The position numbers and the translations under genes are program-made. Positions 1 through 11,719 of a stretch of DNA of 64,000 nucleotides are shown piece after piece. Location: contig MNCI01029099.1 of NCBI GenBank assembly GCA_015680685.1, forward strand, positions 91,743-155,742, read 5' to 3'. This stretch comes from Gnetum montanum (lineage: Eukaryota > Streptophyta > Gnetopsida > Gnetales > Gnetaceae). Under the pieces are notes generated by a model. That model searched no databases. It had not been told where the DNA came from and saw only the letters and a program-made list of their open reading frames with translations. Every line of letters begins with the position of its first letter. Within the stretch, counting starts at the first letter, position 1.

Positions 1-660
1 ATAAGGCCACACCAGCAACCCATGGAACAGAACATAACAATGAATAAAGCATTCCCCTTGAAGTCACACCCGATTCAAACCATTGGGTCATCCCAGAGGT
101 TGGGAACAACACAAGTCACACATTAATTAAAATGTTTTTAAGTGAAGGGGTTTCATGTTTCTAATAGAAGGAAAAACATGAAGTGGTGAATGGGTGAATG
201 ACGTGGACTCACTACCAAGTTTATGAAGTGAAAAAAAAAACATAAAATCCAAGCACAACCATGCAATGGAGAGAGCCAGATAATGAGGAAGACTATTACA
301 GTACCCATCGTAATGAAAATCGACCGTGCCAGACACCTGAAGACAATACGACAATGTCTTAGCAATTACATGAAAAAATAGACAGGTACAAAGAAACAAG
401 AAATAATTAAAGAAAATGAAAATATGTTCAAAGAATGTGCAAATGTAGGAACGATGGTGAAAGACAAAAAAGTGTAAAACAAAAAAATGTAAAAAAAGAA
501 GTGTAAAATAAAAAAGTGTAAAACAAAAAATGAAAAAATGGTGAGGGGTGTAGTGAAATGGATCAACAGGGATGACGGTCTCCCCCATGACTAGGTGGAA
601 ATGAGGAGATGTGAAAAATGGAATGTGGTTGATCGTGTGATGGCAAGGTGGTGGCACTGG
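1..660. other. Non-coding 3' part of Athila-type element; A-rich repeats
   Basis: I see no recognisable protein domain here. The stretch lies downstream (in element sense, minus strand) of the integrase end, so it should be the 3' untranslated or env-position part of the left-hand element. At about 465-540 there is an A-rich short repeat built on GTGTAAAA units separated by A runs. Its minus-strand translation gives a phenylalanine-rich 176-residue open frame that is a product of the A runs rather than a gene. Confidence 0.45.
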
Positions 661-1830
661 TTACGTGGAGTTCATAGAAAGGTTTTAGTTATTGGCGGTT
701 GAATAACTATGTTCTGGTGGGGTCCTCAGGTCTATGGATAAGCAAGGCCCCAGATGGAAAGGTTTTGGAGACAATATAAGGTCCCTCCCATAGTGTTTGA
801 AACTTTGTCAGTTGGGATACATGTGAGGGATTTCAATACAACACCTTATCTCCACATCTAAATGCGATCTTCCAAATCCTAAGATCATGTCGTGTCTTGT
901 TATAGACCTTATGGATTTCATTTGAAAATAGGGACACTAATCAGTTCTCATCTAGCACACTTAGATTGATTAGTCATTCACATTGTGCTAGCAGTAGGTC
1001 AAGGCTGAGGTCATTGGATGTGGATAGTGTTCGGAGTTCTGCTCGGATTGGAAGTGTTGGCAACTTTTCGTACACTAACTCATAGGGAGAGTACCCTATA
1101 GGAAGTTTCCAAGTGGAGCGATAGGCCCATAGGGCATCGTTGAGCTTGGTACTCCAATCCCTCCTGTATTTGCTAATGGTTCAGGTAAGGATCTTGGTGA
1201 TCTCCCTATTGGTGACTTCGGCTTGCCCGTTGGCTTGGGGGTAATAGGGTGTTGTAAATTTATGTGTTACCCCTAAGAGGTGCATGAGTTTCCAAAAAGT
1301 GACACCTGTGAAGTGCATCCCATTATTAGAAATGAGTGCACGTGGCACTCCAAACTTGGTAACGATTTGTTGCTGAACAAATCTTGCAGTGGTGTTGCAA
1401 GAATAGTCGACAACGGATGCTTCTTCTGCCCACTCTGTATAGTAGTCCATAGGTATGATGATTTATGCCTTTCCATTTGACAAGGGGGTGATGGGGTCCA
1501 TGAAGTCGATACCCTAGATGTCGAAGGGCTCTAGTGGCTGGATCCATTGTTGAGGTCCCTCCAACCATGCCATCATTCCACCATCCTATTGGCATTGTTT
1601 GTAGGAGCGGGTGAACCATTGTGTGTCCCTGAAAAGTGTAGGCTAGTAATACCCTGCAAGTCAGATTTTAATGGTTGTTCAGCATCCAACATAGTGGCCC
1701 CCACAAGGGCTCTCATGAGCATCTTGGAGGATGCGCAGTGTATCATCATTAGGGACACACCATCGAACCAGGCCATCTACGCACACCTTGTAAAGGTGGT
1801 TGTTGATTTCAATGAAATGTTTAGCCCTAT
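661..1830 (-). pseudogene. Athila-type Ty3/Gypsy integrase, broken
   Basis: Integrase of an LTR retrotransposon, which would insert the cDNA into chromosomes. Read on the minus strand the order is as in the family: an HHCC zinc-binding region around 1560-1790 (with a GGHY segment and a CQ pair), the core beginning near GIDFMDP (about 1500-1530), then 1450-1181 with FGVPRALIS and TPYYPQANGQAEVTNRE, and the C-terminal GDKVLY...LWEGPYIVSKT segment at about 745-850. The core Asp normally found in ISDxG reads Asn (ISNNG), so the DDE triad is incomplete. Several TAG/TGA codons interrupt the frame, mostly where CAG or CGA would be expected. It follows RNase H directly, as in Athila and Tat elements. 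It cannot be functional. Confidence 0.85.
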
Positions 1831-2425
1831 GGAGAAACTACTATTTCTGCCGATGGTTCCACTCCTTATGCAGCTCCTGGGTTGTGAGGTAGGTGAGGAT
1901 GCAATTGAACCAAGGGGATTCCTTGGGTACTTTAGGATCAACTGCGCCTGTGAAGAGTAGTTCGTTTGGAAACTGGTCAGATAAGGTCTCCTCCTCTTCT
2001 ACATCATCCCATCGCAACCGAGATAAGTGGTTAGCAACCACATTCTTGCTTCCCTTCCAATCTACCATGGTAAGATCAAACTCTTGAAGAATCACTAGCC
2101 ACTAGATTATGTGAGGGCTCACCGTTGGTTTGTTCATTAGGAACTAGATAGCATTGTGGTCCATGTGCACAAACACCTCGTATCTAAGTACATAGTGCTG
2201 GAATTTGTCCAAGGTGAACACCACCGCCATCAACTCCTTCTTGGTGGTGTTGTAGTTTAGCTAAGCACCCACAATGCTATGGCTTTCACAGTGGATATAA
2301 TATGGACATTTTTGATCGTCACACTATGTAAGCATGGATCCCAAGGCATAGTTGGAGGCATCCGTCATAATGTCAAAGGGTCTGGACCAATTAGGTGCCC
2401 GTAGAGCTAGAGCTTCTATGAGTTT
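1831..2425 (-). pseudogene. Athila-type RNase H, broken
   Basis: Ribonuclease H part of the same polyprotein, downstream of RT in minus-strand sense. The best-preserved piece is 2095-1841, with LQEFDLTMVDWKGSKNVVAN followed by HLSRL, matching the family's end-of-RNase-H signature (LQEFD...KGxxNxVADHLSRL). The Asp of VADHLSRL reads Asn. The upstream portion (2110-2425) is interrupted by stops. The segment after HLSRL is acidic and leads into the integrase zinc region. Confidence 0.8.
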
Positions 2426-3660
2426 CTATTTTAGCGCTTGGAATGCAGACTTGCATTCCTTGGTCGAGATGAATAGAGCGTCCTTCTTTGTAAGTTCTAC
2501 CAACAGCCTGACGATCTTTGAGAAGTGCTCAATGAAATGCCGGTAGTAACCAGTGTGTCCAAGGAATGACTGAACATCTTTGATGGTACTTGGTTGATGG
2601 GTGATTCCTTGGATGACCCTGATCTTTTCAGGGTCTACGCTGATCCCTATTTGTGAGATGTGATGCCCTAGCACAATGCCCTCTTGGACCATTAAATGGA
2701 TCTTTTTCCAATTGAGCCATAGATTGATGTCCACACACCTCTTTAGAACCTGCTCTAGATGGTCCAAGGCTTGCTCGAACATGGCCCCATAGGTGGAGAA
2801 TTCATCCATGAAGACTTCTACACCATTGCCGATTTGTTGCTGGAAGATGCTTAGGACAAGGCATTGGAATGTCGCAGGTACATTGCACAGGCCAAAGGGC
2901 ATCTTCTTATATGAAAAATTACCCCATGGACTTGTGATCATTATTTTGGCCTGGTCCTCTAGTGCTATTTGGATTTGGTTATAACCACTATAACCATCCA
3001 AAAAACTGTAGTAACGGTGTCCTACGATTGTGTCCAACAATTGGTCCACAAATGGGAGTGGGAAGTGATCCTTGAAGGTCACCATATTGAGCAACTGGAA
3101 ATCAATATAGACCCTACACTTGCCACCTTTCTTGGGCACAATAAAGAGTGGGCTAACCCATTCGCTATTGGCAACAGAATAGATGAATCCCGCCTTGAGT
3201 AATTGTTCGATTTCATCTTTTACAATATGCTTTAGTTTGGGATTCAACCATCTTTGTGGCTATCCTCATGGCTTCATGGAAGGATCAATATAGATTCGAT
3301 GTTGGCAGACCTTGGGATCAACTCCAGTCAACTCAGGATATGACCATGCAAATGAAGCAACCCATTTGTTTATCATCTCCAGCAATATCTTTTTTTGTTT
3401 AGGCGGAAGGGAAGCATTGATAATTACTAGCTTGCCATTTTGCAAGAATGCATATTCCAAGTGAGCTGATAAAGAATTTAGCTCTAAGGGCTCTTGTTTG
3501 AAGCTCTCAAGAATTTGTAGCATTCCCCAGTCATCTTGGTCATCAATAGTGGAGACCTGTTGATGAACCACTTCCATCTCATCTGTGCTTTCAACATAGG
3601 CTTGCACTAGCCCCTCAGATGGTTCCATGCACAATGTGTTGCTAGTAGGATTAGCTGTCA
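2426..3660 (-). pseudogene. Athila-type reverse transcriptase, broken
   Basis: Reverse transcriptase of the left-hand element. The N-terminal lead-in (3634-3266) contains LEYAFLQNGKLVIINASLPP and CQHRIYIDPSMKP. Two stops between 3265 and 3248 then interrupt the frame. The next 273 codons (3247-2426) are open and include AGFIYSVANSEWVSPLFIVP, KKGGKCRVYIDFQLLN, PFVDQLLDTIVGH, DGYSGYNQI, MPFGLCNVPATFQ, VFMDEFSTYG, VLGHHIS and SFLGHTGYYRHFI. The catalytic FMDD motif reads FMDE, so the second active-site Asp is lost. The match to the Athila style (VFMDxFSxYG, SFLGHxGxYR) is strong. Confidence 0.9.
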
Positions 3661-3839
3661 GCCACTAGGTATCCTCTTGGTTAGTGCCTACTACATACAG
3701 GCACTATTGAATAGGTGATTCCTTGGTACACCGACTGCATGCTTGAATGGATATTCACTTAGCGGACCATAACTGCTACACACAGTTGCACCCTGAGTCA
3801 CTATACATGATGCATGGAACACGCTTCTTCTCAATTTTC

Positions 3840-4370
3840 CTGAAAAGATTTTCCTTTGAAATTTCAAGGGATAGATCTCGGAGTCCTAGTCGTGCATCCA
3901 CCATGCTTAGCTAGGCTCTTCCCATGATGATTGGAAAGTTCCCCTTACAGTTCTCTACACGGATGACCAGGTAATCAGCAAGATAGGACCACCCACAAAC
4001 GTTGGTCACAATGTCCTCCACCAAACCCAAGGGAACGGTGATGGACTTATCTGCTAACTCGAGCCATTGCTCTTCTTTAGTGGCGGTAGGTTCTAGTTCT
4101 TGTACATATCTTGAGAGACCAAATTGACCCCTAACCTCGAGTCCAAAAGAGCTTTGCATGACTCGTTCCTTTCCACCTGAAGATAGATGAGGGGGCTTCC
4201 CAGATCTGTCAATTTCCAGGGAAGATGACCTGCTTTGATACAATCAGTCATGACATGTGTGAGCATGAATGTTTGGATGTTGGAGTGCGACAGGATGGAG
4301 GGTTTCTCGAGCGGTATGATGGTGGAGGCGTTGGTAGGTTTGGAGGCACTGGACATAGGCATAGGTGGGG
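3840..4370 (-). pseudogene. Athila-type aspartic protease, frameshifted
   Basis: Retroviral-type aspartic protease that would process the polyprotein. Two overlapping minus-strand frames carry the halves. 4362-4093 holds the active-site part (KALLDSRLGVNLVSQDMYKN, where the family has a LDxGAxxNxM motif), and 4243-3911 holds the flap and C-terminal part (LELADKSITVPLGLVEDIV and FPIIMGRA). A frameshift lies between them near 4090-4130. The active-site Gly region is altered (DSRLG). It lies between gag and RT in the expected order. Confidence 0.7.
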
Positions 4371-4639
4371 TGTGATTTTTTCAGGGCTTGGATTCTGATC
4401 CACTTGGCTAAGGTGTCGATTGTAAGTTAACAGCTCTCGTAGCATTGCATTGCTATGGCTATGGCGGTATTTCTCCCTGCATTGATGGAGCAGGTGGAAA
4501 CTAAGTGGGATGTTGTGTAGGAGTGGTAGGAGAAGGTGATGGAGGGTAGAAGAGATGTGGGTTTACCCCCTTGGGTGATGGAGATGGATGTCAAAAATAT
4601 TCAGGGGGTGGTAATAACTAGGAAAGGCCGCATGACTGG

Positions 4640-6710
4640 AAGAGTCTCTTGGAGAGACCGGTTGCTAAACATAGTACCCATAAGGATCTAGTTGTTTGTA
4701 AGGGTACTACTGCCTTGGATGTGGCATCCACCATGCTTGTGGTTGCTACCACTATTGGAAGTATTCATACGGTTGTGAAGGTGTTCCACTTGGATAATAT
4801 CCTTGCTGCTGCTGGTGGAACTGCATGGAATTGCCTTGTGGATAAGGCAACCTTCGGGGTGTCTTCCATTGTGCCAAATGAGGGTTCAAGGCATACACCC
4901 TAGACTCTTGAAGATGTGACACCACAAGAAAACATCCCTTAGGATGTTCATATTGGCATATGCCACATTCATCATCCTCCTCGGTGTTAGAGTCTGCAAC
5001 CTGCTCTGCTACAGTAACTTTTCCCGTACCCTTATGTTGGGCACATTCAACTCCCTTCTTCCTATGCTGATCACGATTGTTACCTTGTTCTTTGGACTCT
5101 TCTACAATTTTCAGTACACTTTGAAATTTCTTGTACGAAGAGTCCCACATCTTGTCCACCTTATTCGATATTTTAGATGCAAACTTTTATAACGGCAAAG
5201 TCTTTCAATTCACCGTTGCTTCCAGTGGTGATTCATCCTCCTCATTACAAAATAGGACCTCCCTTTTCCTAAGGGAAGGATCCTGATTGAATTCTTTTGC
5301 ACTCTTCTTTTTCCAAAGTTCTCCTTCCTCCTTGGCCAGCTGCTCAATAAGGCGCTACAACTGATGGACCCTTAGCTCTGATAGTTGTCCCTTGGCGTAC
5401 ACACCAAGGGCCTTTCGCATTTCAAAATGGAGCCCATCAATGATGTGGTGAAGCTGTGCCCACTGAGAGTAACCATGACCAAGGCAACGATGCAACAATG
5501 AATAATACCTGCTCATGGAGGCATTTAAGGGTTCATGATTCCCTTGTTTCCAATCGTGGATCTACCGTCTCAGATTCGCCACTCTAGAGTACATTTGATA
5601 TTTGTCATTGAAAATTTCAAGCATTGTACTCCATCTTCTGGTTGATTCTGGCTCCAAGAATTGATACCAAATTTCAGCTTCTTTTATGAGTGTGTGAGGG
5701 AATAGCTTCAACCGTTGCCAATCATTGTCAATGTTTTGCAAGGTACAGGTGTCATGGAATTCCTATAGGTGGGTCTGTGGATCATAGTTGTATCCCCCTT
5801 CAAATCTGGGAATGTTGTTCATATCAACGTGCTTGATCTGACTATCCTTTATGTGCGTAATGGGAATGCGAACTACCTCTATGATCTGAAGCATGCTCCG
5901 AGTAGCTAACAACAGCTTGTTCCAATCATAGTCCTGTTTGGGACCATGATGTCTGTGACGATTTTAGCTACCCCTCCTTTCATGTCGATGAACGCTGCAC
6001 AATTGGTCATGTGCTTCCTCATGTTGCCCCTTTCTAAGATATTTACCACCGTCCTTTCACTCTAGCCTTCCCCTATTACGCTCAAAGCTTGAGCTGGATG
6101 AAGGCATAGGAGTGGGAGAGGACGGAGAAGAAGGAGAGGCATCGCCACCGCTCTGGTGTCGATCTCCCCATATACCCTGATAGCAGCCTCGATCATCCAT
6201 CCCCTCCTTGCTACATGATCCTCCATCCCCATGAGGATCATAGTCACTTAGAGGTTTGTTTTGAATGATTGAATAGAGGATCTGCGGCCCCAGGGGAAGT
6301 TTGGTCGAATGGGTATCATGAAAGATGGGATCCCCATTGTCTTGCAGCCCTTGCAAGAATAAGGGGTTTTTAAATTGTTTCCCCTTCTACTGTTCATACC
6401 TCTCTGCCTGCTACTGGTCTCTTGTCCGTTGAGCCTCCATGGGATGATAGTCTCGGTATTTATGATCCTCCATGACATACTCCACCACCTGGTCCTGGAT
6501 GCCCAATCTGCCTAGATTGTGATATAGCATTGCAGGAGCTGATCGGTCGGGTGGTAGCATGATGCTATCATCCATGTCTCGCTATCGCAGATGCTCATCC
6601 TAATGTAGGATGAATGTGAAATCAGGGACATATTCATCGAGATGTTTGTACATCACCAGACATTCTTGTCGCATCGGTGGTTCGAATACCTCTCTCCTGT
6701 GAGAAGACAT
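4640..6710 (-). pseudogene. Athila-type gag, broken by stops
   Basis: Structural gag protein. The start codon is at 6710 on the minus strand (MSSHRREVFEPP). In order: an N-terminal region to about 6060 ending in a proline/serine-rich stretch, then the Retrotrans_gag core around 5480-5760 (LKLFPHTLIKEAEIWYQFL, then SRYYSLLHRC and LHHIIDGLHFEMRKAL), a charged region, and a zinc-knuckle-like segment at about 4955-4990 reading ECGICQYEHPKGC. That spacing is C-x2-C-x3-H-x3-C, one residue shorter on each side of the His than the usual knuckle. A Gln-rich tail (PQGNSMQFHQQQQGYYPSG) follows. In-frame TAG codons occur where CAG is expected (for example near 6600, 6590, 6415 and 6390). Confidence 0.85.
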
Positions 6711-6854
6711 GTTGGACGTTAGATGGTCCATGTAATCGGTGCACCTTACTATTTACTTAAATTTGCCTAGCGTGCGTAAATATTTCTATCCTGTGTCTAT
6801 TCCAACAACTTTAATGATAACTTCACTAAGGTTAGATGATGCATGTAAGACTAA

Positions 6855-6875
6855 CAATCCCCGACAATGGTGCCA
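6855..6875 (-). promoter_or_regulatory. Primer binding site, tRNA-Asp type
   Basis: On the minus strand the sequence begins TGGCACCATTGTCGGGGA. It matches the Athila-type PBS (TGGCGCCGTTGCCGGGGA) except for three transitions, all of the C-to-T or G-to-A kind. It lies just inside the inferred 5' LTR edge and about 145 bases upstream of the gag start, as required for priming minus-strand cDNA. Confidence 0.8.
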
Positions 6876-7800
6876 ATGATGAGCGGATAGGTACCCCTAC
6901 GCCCAACCATACGAATCATGAGCGTTCACGTGCAATTCGGTCAAAATTCACAGACTGTAAGCACTTAACATACACCAGACTCTAACAAGTGAAACCTTGG
7001 GTTAGAATGGTTGTTGTCATCCTAATCTCACTTGTGAGGTTCTATTTACGATGGTTAAGTAGGACTAAGGCTAATGATTTTTATATCTTTTTAATTATCT
7101 TTTGGCAGCTAATTAAGGTATGAAAAGTAAGGAATAAACTATTATCTAATATATAATTATCCTAGCTTATACTCTAACTATTCCTAGCATATGTATCTAA
7201 TCCCATATTTTGAGCACATTCTGAGCATATCTTAACACTCCTCGGTTACCAGATGTTAAGCGTCATTGTGTTTACCAAGTGTTTGAGTTACGTTCGAGAT
7301 GGTTGTACTTATGGCCTTTAAGAACTACGAATGAACAATAGCGATGAAAATTATAATAACAAATTCTTTAGTAATTAACATGTAACTAATAAAGCATAAA
7401 CATATTAAACTATTGAATGCATAAAATAGCTAAGTCCAAATGCTACAAGGAATGCTTGAATAGTTTGTCTTTATTGCTGTCATGCCAATGGGCTTAGATA
7501 CATCAACGCTCGAATAAAGAGCTGATCACTTTTCTTACACCTGTTGTGGGCACTTGGAAAATATTCTATCTCCTGTAGGAACAAATTGCAAGAGCTTCGC
7601 TACCACTAACTGAAAGGTGCCTAAATGAGGTGGAAGGCCCTCTTATTTATAGGTTGGGATAGGTGACTACGTAAATGGGGCCACTTCGATGCAGGGAGGC
7701 TATGTTGACGAGTCCGTGTCGACGCGGCTGCGTATACACGGCTCTGTCGACGTGTTGACTTAATGACACTTCATTAGTAGTAGAATGTTTGGAGTTTGAG
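6876..7800 (-). repeat. 5' LTR of the Athila-type element
   Basis: Sequence upstream (in minus-strand sense) of the primer binding site, with no coding signal. A promoter TATA box reads CTATAAATAAG on the minus strand at 7642-7651, consistent with U3/R. GTCGAC-containing repeats lie near 7700-7760. The inner edge follows from the primer site. The outer edge is only approximate because the partner LTR lies outside the window. Confidence 0.6.
7642..7651 (-). promoter_or_regulatory. LTR TATA box (Athila-type)
   Basis: Minus-strand TATAAATAAG inside the inferred 5' LTR. Its position about 770 bases before the primer binding site suits an LTR promoter. Inference from sequence only. Confidence 0.5.
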
Positions 7801-8242
7801 AATGCGATTGAGTTTAGTTATTGAGACCTTGGGTGGTTTTTTTCTCTCTCCTTTTGTTTATCCTAAAAAAGGAGGAGACATTTTTTTGGTTCTCACATAT
7901 GTGATTTTTGGATTTTGCACATTTGTAACTAATTAAATGTGATAGTTTTACTATGATGTGATTATGGATAGTTTGGTATGTAATAGTTTGTAGATGAGTT
8001 ATAGATAGATGATATTTTTTCCTTATTATCTCTGTGTGGTATACCTTTGCTCTTTGCATCACTTCCTGTACTATCAAACCTCCACACTTATCGTAATCCA
8101 TGGATGACATAGGAATTTATGTATCGTAATGATTTCATTGTTCTTATTTTTTATGCACTTTATTTATATTCTTTATACTTTTTGGTTATGTCCAAAAGGG
8201 GAAGAAGTAGAGCTTATGTTTTATTATGTATTGGGACAAGAC
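7801..8242. other. Unassigned spacer before element A
   Basis: AT-rich sequence without a recognisable domain. It is interrupted by element A: the flank resumes at 15347 after the target duplication. Joined that way it leads to a polypurine tract and a Copia-like LTR at 15392, so it is probably the 3' part of a Copia element on the plus strand. Confidence 0.35.
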
Positions 8243-8247
8243 TAATC

Positions 8248-8532
8248 TGAAACACCACCAATTTTAAGCTTCAGCATTGCAACTACAAATTTATCTAAGT
8301 GTTGGATTATGCTCTAGAGAATATCTAGTGTAGCATTGTAGAGAAGCCTCCAATAGCCTCCAAAAGCCTCTAGAGCTCAGCATCAATCTTCACCTTGGCT
8401 CCAAGACTCCTTCCACTATTGGCATTCCCTGACAGTTGGCATTCCTAGCATGGCCCTTGCACAGACTCAAGGTTATGTTGTACACTTAATAACCTCTCAG
8501 TGTTCTAGCCACTAACATTTTCAGTTTTGATA
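8248..8532 (+). repeat. 5' LTR of element A (internally deleted)
   Basis: Starts TGAAACACCACC and matches the 3' LTR closely over the first roughly 220 bases. It then jumps to the LTR end (CTAGCCACTAAC...), so it is only about 285 bp against about 900 bp for the 3' copy. The middle, including the promoter region, has been lost. Confidence 0.75.
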
Positions 8533-8537
8533 ATTTT

Positions 8538-8554
8538 TGGAGCTAGAAGGAGGG
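8538..8554 (+). promoter_or_regulatory. Primer binding site of element A
   Basis: TGGAGCTAGAAGGAGGG just inside the 5' LTR. The same sequence with small changes sits in the same place in element B (TGGTGCTAGAAGGAAGG) and element C (TTCGCGCTAGAAGGAGGG). The shared position and the TGG start in A and B support a primer binding site. I could not name the tRNA. Confidence 0.6.
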
Positions 8555-9025
8555 CCTCACCATTTTCTTTTGCATTTTCTGATTATTGTCCTGCGTGCTT
8601 TCTCCACCATCGATTGATGTAGATTGGTCCTAGTCGTTGGTTCCCCTAGAACCTTGCAGGATGAAAGTCCAAACATATCCATTGCATTCAAAACTCTAGA
8701 TTATTTGGAGAGTGTAGCAAGCTCTCAGAGCATAGCAAGCTCCAACATAGTGGGCATAGCACCAAACATAGTAATATTCAGTAACTTTCACAGTTAGCAA
8801 TTTTTTCTGCATTTTCATACTTAGCATTTTTTCTGCATTTTCATACTTTGCCAAATTTTTTCAGTTTCATAGTTAACCAATTTTCTATAATTCTACACTT
8901 AGTTAATTTTTTGTAGTTTTCATACTTAGCCAATTTTCTACAGTTTTACACTTAGTCAAATTTTTGCAGTTTCCATACTTAGCTATTTTTTGCAAAGAAG
9001 AACTTTCACAACCTGATCTGTAAAC

Positions 9026-11640
9026 ATGAATCTAGATCAACCTTCCACATTAGTGTCTAATACATTTGACATCATGATCCAACCAAAGCATGTCATGCTA
9101 AGCCACAAAAAATACAATTTTTTTTGTGCCAAAATCCAAGTAGGATTACTAGTGGATCACCTTGACTTAGAGGCAAAACAAGATTACGAATGAGTCCACT
9201 AGGACGGATGGGAGTACAACCCCTCCTTGTTTGACATAATCCTACTCACAGAGTCTTACCACCAACTATTGTCCCTACTCATCTATGCAAATGAGCATGA
9301 TGTAGGGACAACCTATGAGGAATCCTCACAAGTGGAAGAAGATGAGTTCGAGGCCCACTCTGAATGTGAAAGCCCCGTTTGCACTATCTTCCACCAACTG
9401 CTCCCTAGTACGAACCCTCCCTGGTTCGGTACACCCATCCTCTTCGAGATGGTGATCATGCCAATTCATCCTTTCTTGCAAGCTACCATTGCATTTGCCT
9501 AATCCTATGCTCATGCAGGGGTCACCTCCTAGCCCCAAATGATTCAGGCATCCCACATCCCACTTGTCTCATCGGTGCCCATGGCATCCATCCAACCCAC
9601 TCATGTGCAGCCCACCTTGATCATCACACCCATCCCTTAGCCAACACATCAACTAAACCCATCTTCTACAACATTAAACTAGGAATGACCATATGCTATT
9701 ACATTAAATTAGCAATGATCATCCACTATGATGTTAAATTGGCAAACTCTGCAACTAACAATTCAACCCTATGCCATACAACCAATGCAAGCCCAGCTAA
9801 TGTGACCAGCTGACATATCCCCAAGCTTGGATTAGGAATTCTAGCTAATCCAATGTTTGATAGAGGAGATAAACCAATTGAAAGCTACCTCCTCTGAAAC
9901 CATCAAGGTGGTGGAATTCTACTAGGATGACCCCATAAGTTCTATGGTCCCACACTTGACTCTCCCAACTGGGGTCTAGTTACCTCAACTTACCAAATAC
10001 AATGATGAAGGAGACCCCAACACACACTTGATTACATTTCGATCTGAGTGCTTTCTCCTTCAAGCATGGCCACATGCCATAAAGCATGTGTTCACCATGT
10101 GACTCACTAGTAAGGCCTTAGACTGGTATCACATGCTACTTAAGGCCTCAATCTCTTCTTTGGAGGATCTCATAAGCTAGTTTATGACATGCTTCAGGTA
10201 CAACCTAACACCTAAAGTAACCCTTGACCAACTCATGTAGCTCAAGCAGGGGCCCCTAGAGCCCATGCCAAAATTCCTCCAATGTTGGAATTTCGCATTG
10301 AGCGAAATGCATGAACCAGTAGTAGAGATGCACCTACTAGTCATCTTCAAGGATGTAGCAAATGAATTCATCAAGTTCAAACTATATTACTTGGCCTCAA
10401 AGTCCGTTAGCCAAGCCTTTTCCCAAATGAAGGGCATAGAAGAGGAAACATATGCTTGTAATGACCTAGCCTACATGGCCTACAGAAACCAACATGTACG
10501 CAAGTAAAAAACAATAGTGAAAATAGTGGTTGTAAGCACAAAAGTCACGAACTAGGGCCCAACGGCTAAGCAAACCAAGGGCCTAGCTTGCATAGTTTCC
10601 AACTCACGTACATTAGTAGGGGCCATCCCAAGGTTGAAATTTGAGTGCAAGGATCACTTAAAGTATACATCGCTACTGATGGAACCCTCTAAATTATTAG
10701 AGAAACTCTTGAAAGCTGGGCAAATCTAATACAAACACGTATCGGAGATTGCCAATCAAAAACATGACAGGTACTGTGGACTACTAAGGATCCCACATTA
10801 ATAGTACCAAATGAGCCCCCAATACCACAACACTTTAAGTTGGATCAATATTTTCATTACCATTAGTTATCTAGTAATAGTATAGACAACTGTTGTGCTT
10901 TGTAGGATGACCTGTAAAGAATGACAGAATGAGGCCAATTGGTGCTCGATGTAGTAAGCTGACCCAACATAGATGACGCCCCCGATGTCATAAACTCCAT
11001 CAACATAGGTGGCAAGTCTAAACATGTGTAAAAAAATTTTGTCATCCACATGCCTCCCAACAAGGTAAAGATCCCCTTAGCCCCCACAAGCAAGAGGCCC
11101 CAATTTGTTATCAAAGTGCCACCTCAAGCATCCACAACACCCTCTGTGGTCAAGGTTCCACAACAATTTTCTGCTAAGATTTTAAACTGGCAACCAAACC
11201 AATCATCTGCTAAGACATTAAACTGGCATGACACATCATCAAAAACCACTAAGCAACCTTTCATCATCAAGGTGCCACAAAAAGTTGGCCCTGTAAAAAC
11301 TCCTAAACCACCATTTTTCATGAGGGTGCCATAACGCGATGGTCCCTCAGCTACTTGAAGCTCAACAATGGGCAACATCTTCGCTCCTCCTTCAAGGGCT
11401 GACTCCACTAGTGACTTGGGTAGGCCTACCAAATGGCAACACAAGAGGAAAAATGAGTACCTCACAACCCCCATGGTTGAAGAAAAGGTCATAACTAGTA
11501 AGTAACAATCAAATAGGAAGGTTCCTATCCCAAAGCATGCCAAGCAACCTAAGCCCAAGTCCCCTCCGTGGGAGATTTTTCTTTGAAGCTGCATGGAGGA
11601 AGTCAAGCCAAGAAAATAGCTAACAATAAGGACTTTGTAG
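9026..11640 (+). pseudogene. Tat-type gag of element A, broken
   Basis: The start is at 9026 (MNLDQPSTLVSNTFDIM). The same frame holds 9227-9502 and 10265-10507. The Retrotrans_gag core lies at about 9880-10500 (LTKYNDEGDPNTHLITFRSE, LTSKALDWYHML, CFRYNLTPKVTLDQL, LSEMHEPVVEMHLLVIFKD), closely parallel to the gag of element C. It is broken by many TAG/TAA codons and by a frameshift before 11050. The tail (11050-11334) has repeated FVIKVPP / VVKVPQQ / FIIKVPQ peptides and two KxLNW segments. At 9671, 9701 and 9731 the gene carries three 30-bp in-frame units of the element's short motif. Confidence 0.85.
9671..9752 (+). repeat. 30-bp motif array inside gag of element A
   Basis: Three units begin at 9671, 9701 and 9731, exactly 30 bases apart. 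Each starts AC/AT-ATTAAA(C/T)T and continues with AGCAATGATC-like sequence. The period is ten codons, so the repeat is in frame with gag (TLN... units). It belongs to the same family as the non-coding arrays described elsewhere in the window. Confidence 0.8.
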
Positions 11641-11719
11641 CTACACTAACCTAGGTGAAACAAATTCTGAAGAAACAGAACACAACATTGAGCTTGTACA
11701 ACCAAGTCATGACCTCATC

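Noticed and set aside
127-657. 176-codon minus-strand open frame
   Set aside because: Phe-rich product of A/T-rich repeats, with no domain and alternative frames of the same type.
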